NCBI GenBank assembly: GCA_038211505.1
Contig: JBBQVO010000103.1
Coordinates: 1-11,773, forward strand
Source: JBBQVO01 sp038211505
GTDB lineage: Bacteria > Chloroflexota > Dehalococcoidia > DSTF01 > JACRBR01
DNA: 11,773 nucleotides
Direction: 5' to 3'
A program made the translations under genes and the position numbers. Below the pieces are notes generated by a model. It was not told where the DNA came from and made no database searches. It saw only the letters and a program-made list of their open reading frames with translations. Shown one piece after another: positions 6,569 to 11,773 of the stretch (its first letter is position 1; each line of letters starts with the position of its first letter).

Positions 6569-6838
6569 ATGGTCGTGCACCCACTGTCGATCGGGCCCTT
6601 GGGCTTAGCAACGCTAACTAGCTCCGGCCCGGTAACCCTACGGCACCCGAAGAAAACTACTTACCGCTGCTTCCTTCCGGACCTGACGGGGTTCGTAGCG
6701 CTTCGCCGCGTAGGACCAGGCCCTCAACGCCGCTCGGCGCCGCCAGTTTCCAGGTACACCAACCTCGAGCAGGAATTCAGCCCCGCTATAGCGGCTTGCG
6801 GGTACAGGGCACCGCTGGCTCCCCGCCTAGCACGACCA
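6569..6838 (-). ncRNA. ffs: Large bacterial signal recognition particle RNA (with Alu domain)
   Basis: This is the RNA scaffold of the signal recognition particle, which with Ffh targets nascent membrane and secreted proteins to FtsY. The universally conserved apical hairpin is present on the minus strand: GTCAGGTCC, then GGAAGGAAGCAGC, at about 6686-6664. The 5' part (GTGCTAGGCGGGGAG, then AGCGGTGCCCTGTA) and the 3' part (GTGCCGTAGGGT, then GGGTGCACGACCA) match the long Bacillus-type RNA as I know it, so the Alu domain is present, unlike the short 4.5S RNA of E. coli. The ends are set by a perfect 9-base-pair terminal helix: TGGTCGTGC (6838-6830) with GCACGACCA (6578-6570). This gives about 270 nucleotides, close to the Bacillus RNA. 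A promoter is at the right distance upstream, and a T-rich stretch (TTTCTTTC) follows the 3' end. Confidence 0.95.
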
Positions 6839-6843
6839 CGCGC

Positions 6844-6871
6844 ATCCTACCACGCACCTCCCGCCGGTCAA
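6844..6871 (-). promoter_or_regulatory. Housekeeping promoter of the SRP RNA gene
   Basis: TTGACC (6871-6866) and TAGGAT (6849-6844) on the minus strand match the sigma-70-type -35 and -10 consensus, with a 16-base spacer. Transcription would start about 6-8 bases further on, at 6836-6838. That is where the first strand of the RNA's terminal helix begins, so promoter and RNA boundary support each other. Confidence 0.75.
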
Positions 6872-6920
6872 GAAACGTGACGGCTGTGGCGGCGTTTGAT
6901 TATGTGTGTATGCATATAAG

Positions 6921-6950
6921 TTGACGCCATCGAGCGCCATACCGTAACGT
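6921..6950 (+). promoter_or_regulatory. Possible promoter of the secreted metalloprotease gene
   Basis: TTGACG (6921-6926) is close to the -35 consensus, and TAACGT (6945-6950) is a weak -10 match with an 18-base spacer. This would leave a leader of about 60 bases before the ATG at 7019. The segment just upstream (6898-6920) is unusually AT-rich for this genome and includes TATAAG at 6915-6920, an alternative -10 without a clear -35. The region is shared with the divergent SRP RNA promoter. Confidence 0.35.
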
Positions 6951-7018
6951 TGGTGCAACGTCCCGCCCCTCCAGAATCGATGACGCTCCCTGCCACACCG
7001 TTAGCGCAAGGTATGCAA

Positions 7019-9766
7019 ATGCGCGGCCGCACCCACCTGATCCGCGTGGCTGTTCTCGCCGTCGCCAGCGTGCCGTTGCTCCTCGCGACGAGCTCGCAGG
7101 CGCAGCAGCCGGCGTGGGATCCGGTCGTCGTGGCTCGCGACTACTTCGCGAACACGCCGGCGAGCGCGGCGCCGGGGATCGCCTCGACGCAGAGCGCCGC
7201 GGCGCCGATCGTCGCAACCTCTACCGATCCGGACGAGACGCAGGACGTTGTCGATGTGCGATCGACGATGGGATCGGTGCACGTCCGGCTGCAGCAGAAG
7301 GTGCACGGCATTCCGGTCGCGGGCGGCATCTCGAACGCGAGCATGCAGCCAGGCGATAGCAGCGTGAACTTCGCGATCGACCGCCGCTTTGCGCACACAC
7401 CCGCAGCCGATACGACACCGAAGATCTCGACGCAGCAGGCGATTGACGCCGCCCATGCCGCCGCTGGCGTAAAAACGGCAGCGCCCGGCGAACCGACGAC
7501 GCTCGCGTACGTGCCGGAACACGGCACGCTCCGCCTCGCCTGGCAGGTGCAGACGACATCGATTGATCCGATCGGCGCCTGGCAGACGATGGTCGATGCG
7601 CGCACCGGCGCGGTGATCTCGCAGAACAGTGCGCTCACGTTCGACTCCGGGCAGACGTTCGAGCCGAACCCGTACCAGCAATCCGGCGGCAGCCCGACGC
7701 TGCCAGCGAACTGCGACACGGCGCCGAACGCCGCGCTGCTCACCCCCTTCCTCCGCCACACGCCGCTGCTCGGCATCACAGCCGCACAGAACCGGTTGAA
7801 GGGACAGTTTGTCGACCTCACGGCGCCGGGAATCGTTGGGGCGTACAAGCCAGCAGGCGTCGCGAATGAACCGACGCGTGTGTACAACTACCCCTGCAAC
7901 GACGATCGCTTCGAAGAAGTGATGGTGTATTCGTTCATCGACCGCACGCAGCGGATCATTCAGTCGCTCGGCTTCACCGGCTCGGCGTCGATCTTGAACA
8001 GCGCGACCCCGGCGCACGCGCACTATTTCGGCGGTTGCAACGCCTTCTACAGCACGTTCGACAAGGGTCTCCATTTCGGAGATGGCGATCTCACCGCGAA
8101 CACTTCGTCCGCGTGTAGCCTTCCGGTTCCGCGCCCAGATGGCGGCGAAGACGGCGACGTCATCGTCCATGAATACGGCCACGCACTGCAGGCGGACATC
8201 GTTCCCGGTTGGGGGCTGAGCTTAAGCGGCGGGCTCGACACCGAACAGGCCAACGCCATGGGCGAGGGATGGGGCGACTTTGTCGCGGCGACGATCAACG
8301 GCGATTCCTGTATCGGCGGCTGGGGACTCTTCCCCGGCGCTTGTCTGCGGAACATCGACAACACGAAGGTGTATCCGACCGACTTCGAGAGCTGCCGGTT
8401 CACGGCCGGCAAGCCCGTCGAGCCGCACTGCGCGGGCCTGATCTGGGGCGGCGCGATGTGGGATCTCGTCAAGTCGTTCGGGACGAACCAGGCGGGACGC
8501 TACAAGGCGCTGACGCTCGGGCTCGCTTCGCAATTTTATGTCGTGTATGACGCCAGCTTCAACGACTGGGCGTCCGCGATCCGCCGTGCCGACCTGGACC
8601 TGTACGGCGGCGCCGACGTGACGGCGATCAACGCCGTCTTCACGGCGCGCGGTATCACGTCCACAGGCACACCAACCGATCGCGACTACATCTTCCTCCG
8701 CATTCGCCACCCCAATCCGCCAGATCTCACCGTCTCTATTAAGGTCGGGAATGTGGCCGCACCCGATTGCAACATCCTCGCCTACAGTCACGGCGTGTTT
8801 AACGGATCTGATCTGATCATTCGGTTCACCCCGTCGCAGGTGCCGAGCTGTCCCTTCCCGCCGAGCGTTGCCAAACCGTGGCATCTCGAAGCGCAGGACA
8901 CGGTTTTCGGAAATAGCGGCTACATCGACAGCTTCGAGACGCTGTTCAACACCTCCACGTCGCGATGCGTCTCGACCGATACGCCCGTCGCGATCCCGGA
9001 CGGCGGAGCGATTGCCCGCGCCAACATCGATTGCTCGTCGACGACTGCACCCCCCGGCGTCGATGCCGACGGCGACGGCGTGACGTTCGCCCTCGACAAC
9101 TGCCCGAACGTCTCGAACGCCGACCAGTTGAACACTGACAGCGCGTCGATCGTCACGCCCGGCGTCGTGGCGATCGACAAGACGGCGCCGAATAGCGATC
9201 TTCTCGGCGACGCCTGCGATCCGGACATCGACAACGATGGCCTCGCCAACTCCGTGGAGGCCGCGGTCGGGCCTGCGGGCGCCGCGCACGCGCTCTGCCC
9301 CGGTGCATCGGCCAACACGGATCCGCTGAAGCTCGATACCGACGGCGACGGCGTCACGGACGGCGCCGAATGCGCGCTGGGCAGCGATCCCGCGAACGCC
9401 GCATCAAAGCCGGTGCTCGGCGGGCCGGACAGCGATTTCGACGGACTGAGCGACGCGTTCGAGCTCACGATCGGCACCGATCCGGCGAACAAAGACACGG
9501 ACGGCGACGGTGTCACCGACGGCGTCGAGTACAAGGGCTACGGGACGTCGCCACTGCTCGCTGATACGGACGCCGACGGATGTTCCGACAGTCGCGAGAT
9601 CGCCTCGATCGATGCCAACACGAGCGTCAGCTCAAGCGACCTCCTCGTCGTTGCCCAGAGTTTCGGTGAGCCAAACCGACCGAACATGGACATGAACAAG
9701 AACGGCGTCGTCAATTCGGCCGACCTGTTGTTCGTGGCGCAGCAATTCGCCACGTCGGCCTGTTGA
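7019..9766 (+). CDS. Secreted M36-like (fungalysin family) zinc metalloprotease with Ca-binding repeats and dockerin-like tail
   Basis: This 915-residue exported protease probably degrades external protein. A signal peptide is clear: basic start, hydrophobic core at about 10-24, cleavage near SQA-QQ at 28/29. A fungalysin/thermolysin-type propeptide follows (about 35-200, including VRLQQKVHGIPVAGG and an AWQV segment), then the catalytic domain with the zinc site HEYGH at 384-388 and third ligand E416 in GEGWGDF, a normal gluzincin spacing. A cysteine-containing domain spans about 570-680. From 682 to about 865 come thrombospondin-type-3-like repeats rich in DxDxDG. The end (about 865-915) is a dockerin-like pair of EF-hand loops; the second is DMNKNGVVNSADLL. 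The ATG at 7019 was chosen because AAGG stands 7 bases before it and the signal peptide then begins at once; 7013 and 6980 are alternatives. It stands alone in its transcription unit. Confidence 0.9.
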   Translation: MRGRTHLIRVAVLAVASVPLLLATSSQAQQPAWDPVVVARDYFANTPASAAPGIASTQSAAAPIVATSTDPDETQDVVDVRSTMGSVHVRLQQKVHGIPVAGGISNASMQPGDSSVNFAIDRRFAHTPAADTTPKISTQQAIDAAHAAAGVKTAAPGEPTTLAYVPEHGTLRLAWQVQTTSIDPIGAWQTMVDARTGAVISQNSALTFDSGQTFEPNPYQQSGGSPTLPANCDTAPNAALLTPFLRHTPLLGITAAQNRLKGQFVDLTAPGIVGAYKPAGVANEPTRVYNYPCNDDRFEEVMVYSFIDRTQRIIQSLGFTGSASILNSATPAHAHYFGGCNAFYSTFDKGLHFGDGDLTANTSSACSLPVPRPDGGEDGDVIVHEYGHALQADIVPGWGLSLSGGLDTEQANAMGEGWGDFVAATINGDSCIGGWGLFPGACLRNIDNTKVYPTDFESCRFTAGKPVEPHCAGLIWGGAMWDLVKSFGTNQAGRYKALTLGLASQFYVVYDASFNDWASAIRRADLDLYGGADVTAINAVFTARGITSTGTPTDRDYIFLRIRHPNPPDLTVSIKVGNVAAPDCNILAYSHGVFNGSDLIIRFTPSQVPSCPFPPSVAKPWHLEAQDTVFGNSGYIDSFETLFNTSTSRCVSTDTPVAIPDGGAIARANIDCSSTTAPPGVDADGDGVTFALDNCPNVSNADQLNTDSASIVTPGVVAIDKTAPNSDLLGDACDPDIDNDGLANSVEAAVGPAGAAHALCPGASANTDPLKLDTDGDGVTDGAECALGSDPANAASKPVLGGPDSDFDGLSDAFELTIGTDPANKDTDGDGVTDGVEYKGYGTSPLLADTDADGCSDSREIASIDANTSVSSSDLLVVAQSFGEPNRPNMDMNKNGVVNSADLLFVAQQFATSAC

Positions 9767-9773
9767 GGTGAAT

Positions 9774-9788
9774 CAGGCCTCCCGCCTG
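9774..9788 (+). terminator. Weak hairpin after the protease gene
   Basis: CAGGC (9774-9778) and GCCTG (9784-9788) form a 5-base-pair stem around CTCCC, 7 bases after the protease stop. Only scattered T residues follow (CCTTGGTTGCGGTTT), so it is a marginal intrinsic terminator. Its position between two units with separate promoters is the main argument for it. Confidence 0.3.
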
Positions 9789-9831
9789 CCTTGGTTGCGG
9801 TTTCTCCTGACACCGCCGGGGTCGCATGGAT

Positions 9832-9840
9832 TGCTATAGT
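9832..9840 (+). promoter_or_regulatory. Extended -10 promoter of the nitrilase operon
   Basis: TGCTATAGT is an extended -10 element identical to the one in front of the PHP gene. A start near 9847 would give a leader of about 36 bases carrying the Shine-Dalgarno GGAGG at 9872-9876. CTGACA at 9807-9812 looks like a -35 but is 22 bases from the hexamer, too far to pair with it in the usual way. Extended -10 promoters can work without a -35. Confidence 0.55.
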
Positions 9841-9882
9841 TCGAGACTTTGAAACAGCATCCCGCGATACCGGAGGCGCAAG

Positions 9883-11004
9883 ATGGGTGACGATCTACCG
9901 CGATTCATCGCCGCGGCGGTACAGGCAGCGCCGGTGTTTCTGGATCGCGATGCGACGATCGAGAAAGCGTGTGGGTTGATCGCCGATGCGGGCGTTGCCG
10001 GCGCCACGCTCATCGTCTTTCCGGAAACGTGGGTGCCCGGCTATCCGTTCTGGCACGCGTCGTCGCAGGTCTTCTCGGGCGATACGTTCGCCGAGCTTTG
10101 GAAGAACAGCGTCGAGATCCCTTCGCCCGCGACGCATCGCCTCGGGCGTGCGGCGAGAGATGCGAACGCCTACGTCGTCATTGGCATCAACGAGCGCGAC
10201 ACCGTGTCGCGGGGCACGCTCTACAACACGCTGCTCTATCTTGCGCCCACCGGCGAAGTGATGCACCGTCATCGCAAGCTGATCCCGACGTTCACCGAGC
10301 GGACGATCTGGGGCTTCGGCGACGGCAGCGATCTTGACGTTCTCGAGACGCCGTTGGGGCGCCTTGGCGGCCTGATCTGCTGGGAACACGAGATGACGCT
10401 GACGAAGTATGCGCTGTATGCGCAGGGCGAGCAGGTACATTGCGCCACCTGGCCCGCTTTCACGAATCAGAACAGCCACATCGACTTCGGCATGCGCCAA
10501 TATGCGTTTGAAGGCGGCTGCTTCGTCGTTTCATCCTGCGGCGTCGTGACGCTCGGTTCGCTGCCCGCATCATTGGGTGGCGATAGCATCAAGGCGAACG
10601 GAGGCACGGCGATCATCGGTCCGAACGGCGAGTACATCGCCGGCCCGATCTTCGACAAGGAAGAGACGCTCTACGCCGAGATCGATCTCGAACGCATCCT
10701 TCGCGAGAAGCACTCGCACGATGTCGCCGGGCATTATGCTCGCCCGGACGTCCTGCAGCTCGTGGTGAACGCCGCGCGCAAGCCGATCGCCATCTTCTCC
10801 GGGGACGACCGCCTGAGCGCGGACGCGCCGATCGATGCGGCCACGGCCGAGGAGGTCGTCGACCGGCTGCAGACGGTGCGCGAGTATCTCGGCAGCCTGA
10901 TCAACCGCATCGAATCCGATGGCGATGACGAAGTCAACGCCGCGATCGCTGAAGCGCTTGCATCGATCGATATGGCTGCGACGGGGATCTGGAGTCGCGA
11001 CTAG
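9883..11004 (+). CDS. Carbon-nitrogen hydrolase of the nitrilase branch
   Basis: This 373-residue cytoplasmic enzyme most resembles branch-1 nitrilases, which hydrolyse organic nitriles to carboxylic acid and ammonia; cyanide hydratase or nitrile hydrolysis with amide release remain possible. The catalytic residues are in place: E48 in FPETWVPGYP, K132 in HRHRKLIPT, and the nucleophile C166 in GGLICWEHEM. A further glutamate, E139 in FTER, is placed as in the family, and WGFGDGSD follows it as in true nitrilases. The C-terminal 70 or so residues form a charged, probably helical tail, making the protein somewhat longer than many relatives; such tails take part in spiral oligomers in this branch. 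The start is firm: GGAGG stands 6 bases before the ATG. The DNA glycosylase gene follows after 2 bases. The substrate cannot be told from sequence. Confidence 0.92.
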   Translation: MGDDLPRFIAAAVQAAPVFLDRDATIEKACGLIADAGVAGATLIVFPETWVPGYPFWHASSQVFSGDTFAELWKNSVEIPSPATHRLGRAARDANAYVVIGINERDTVSRGTLYNTLLYLAPTGEVMHRHRKLIPTFTERTIWGFGDGSDLDVLETPLGRLGGLICWEHEMTLTKYALYAQGEQVHCATWPAFTNQNSHIDFGMRQYAFEGGCFVVSSCGVVTLGSLPASLGGDSIKANGGTAIIGPNGEYIAGPIFDKEETLYAEIDLERILREKHSHDVAGHYARPDVLQLVVNAARKPIAIFSGDDRLSADAPIDAATAEEVVDRLQTVREYLGSLINRIESDGDDEVNAAIAEALASIDMAATGIWSRD

Positions 11005-11006
11005 GC

Positions 11007-11702
11007 GTGGCATCGAAGTCGACCGACAAAAAACGCACCGACGCCGCGCCCGCGACGTCACTGCGCGCGCGCATGCGGAAGCACGCGCCGCCGTACGATC
11101 CAGCCGCCGCCCGCCGTCACCTGATGAAGGTCGATCCCGTGATGCGCGACCTGGTCAAGCGCGTCGGCGTGTTCGAGATCGAAGTGCGCGGCACGCCGTA
11201 CGAAGCGTTGCTGCGAGCGATCCTGTACCAACAGCTCGCCGGCCCCGCGGCGGCGGCGATTGAGCGAAGATTTCTGGCGATCTTCGACGATCGCATTCCG
11301 ACGCCGGCGCAGCTGGTGGCGATCGCCGACGAGGATTTCCGAGGCGCTGGTGTCTCGCGCCAGAAAGCCAGTTATATGCGAAGTCTCGCCGAGCATTTCG
11401 CCACGGGCGTCATCAACGACCGCCAGATTCGCAAGGCACCGGACGAGTCCGTGATCGAACTGGTGACGCAGGTCAAAGGCATCGGTCGGTGGACCGCCGA
11501 CATGCTGCTGCTCTTCTGCCTCGGACGCCCCGACGTGCTGCCAGTCGGCGATCTCGGCGTGCGCGCATCGATGAAGATCGCGTACGGACTCGATGCGTTG
11601 CCGTCGCCTGAGGAGATGGAAGCGATCGCCGACCCGTGGCGGCCGTATCGCAGCGCGGCGACGTGGTACCTGTGGCGCCGCGGCGACATCGTTACGCTGT
11701 AG
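11007..11702 (+). CDS. AlkA-type DNA-3-methyladenine glycosylase (HhH-GPD superfamily)
   Basis: This 231-residue base-excision repair enzyme should flip out and remove alkylated bases such as 3-methyladenine by cleaving the glycosidic bond, leaving an abasic site. The family core is visible: ILYQQLAGPAAAAI at 72-85, the hairpin-helix-hairpin VKGIGRWTADMLLLF at 156-170, and the catalytic aspartate D182 in LPVGDLGVR. It lacks the N-terminal domain of E. coli AlkA, so it is nearer the compact AlkA-like/yeast Mag1 type. There is no C-terminal cysteine cluster of the kind that binds Fe-S in MutY or endonuclease III. GTG at 11007 is 2 bases after the nitrilase stop; GGAG is 12 bases upstream, rather far, so ATG at 11073 is an alternative. 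The first 25 residues are basic and probably disordered. Confidence 0.92.
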   Translation: MASKSTDKKRTDAAPATSLRARMRKHAPPYDPAAARRHLMKVDPVMRDLVKRVGVFEIEVRGTPYEALLRAILYQQLAGPAAAAIERRFLAIFDDRIPTPAQLVAIADEDFRGAGVSRQKASYMRSLAEHFATGVINDRQIRKAPDESVIELVTQVKGIGRWTADMLLLFCLGRPDVLPVGDLGVRASMKIAYGLDALPSPEEMEAIADPWRPYRSAATWYLWRRGDIVTL

Positions 11703-11714
11703 CGGGCGGGGATC

Positions 11715-11773
11715 ATGTTCGAAGTCGAGCGCGAGCAGTTTGAGAAGATGGTGGCGGGCGGCATCGAGCGCGT
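11715..11773 (+). CDS. Start of a gene resembling the zincin-like metallopeptidase family (cut by window edge)
   Basis: Only 19 complete codons are visible, beginning at ATG 11715, 12 bases after the glycosylase stop and behind a G-rich stretch (GGGCGGGG) that could act as a weak ribosome binding site. The start MFEVEREQFEKMVAGGIER resembles the first residues of the small bacterial zincin-like family (PF06262), whose members often begin with a FExxVxxA-type helix. The HExxH site that would confirm it lies outside the window, so the family name is tentative. Close spacing suggests it belongs to the same operon as the nitrilase and the glycosylase. Confidence 0.5.
   Translation, partial: MFEVEREQFEKMVAGGIER

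Noticed and set aside
6530..6880. Open frame of 116 codons on the plus strand
   Set aside because: It covers the complement of the SRP RNA, a structured non-coding gene, and has no protein features.
7001..9289. Long minus-strand open frames (393 and 355 codons) opposite the protease
   Set aside because: The plus-strand protease has a signal peptide, zinc site and repeats. The antisense frames are arginine-rich shadows of its codon bias.
9062..9620. Repeated GACGGCGACGG-like DNA as a possible tandem-repeat element or CRISPR
   Set aside because: The copies lie in frame in the protease gene and encode calcium-binding DxDxDG loops. They are irregularly spaced and without unique spacers of fixed length.
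9807..9840. CTGACA as the -35 of the nitrilase promoter
   Set aside because: The spacer to TATAGT would be 22 bases, outside the normal 15-19 range.

Overview
The window is high-GC bacterial chromosome, most likely from a Chloroflexota (Dehalococcoidia-like) organism. That placement is an inference from four things: a large SRP RNA with an Alu domain, the order YabE/RpfB-like protein - ksgA - ispE known from Gram-positive and actinobacterial genomes, a DEDDh exonuclease fused to a DinG helicase, and a secreted metalloprotease with thrombospondin-type-3 repeats and a dockerin-like tail. There are no insertion sequences, phage genes, tRNAs or CRISPR arrays. It reads mostly as ordinary core genome. 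The long antisense open frames are a by-product of high GC.

Left part, all on the minus strand and read right to left: large SRP RNA (about 6838 to 6569), a membrane-anchored DUF348/G5/3D cell-wall protein (6432 to 4984), ksgA (5027 to 4149), ispE (4152 to 3250), a small four-helix membrane protein (3250 to 2831), a PHP-domain metal hydrolase (2793 to 2068) and an exonuclease-DinG helicase that runs off the left edge (1926 to 1). The four genes from the 3D protein to the membrane protein overlap one another (44, 4 and 1 bases), so they form one translationally coupled operon joining cell-wall remodelling, 16S rRNA dimethylation and isoprenoid precursor synthesis. The PHP gene and the helicase each seem to have their own extended -10 promoter. 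The PHP promoter lies so close to its ATG that the transcript would be leaderless.

Right part, all on the plus strand: a secreted M36-like zinc metalloprotease (7019 to 9766), then a compact group of a branch-1-type nitrilase (9883 to 11004), an AlkA-type DNA glycosylase starting 2 bases after it (11007 to 11702), and the first 19 codons of a gene resembling the zincin-like metallopeptidase family (11715 on). The SRP RNA and the protease diverge from a region at about 6839-7018 that holds a clear minus-strand promoter for the RNA and a weaker plus-strand one for the protease.

No unmistakably new system is visible. The best leads are the palindrome at the dinG promoter, the leaderless PHP promoter and its nitrilase twin, the DinG protein that keeps both an exonuclease domain and four candidate Fe-S cysteines, the uncharacterised membrane protein coupled to ispE, and the multi-domain protease.
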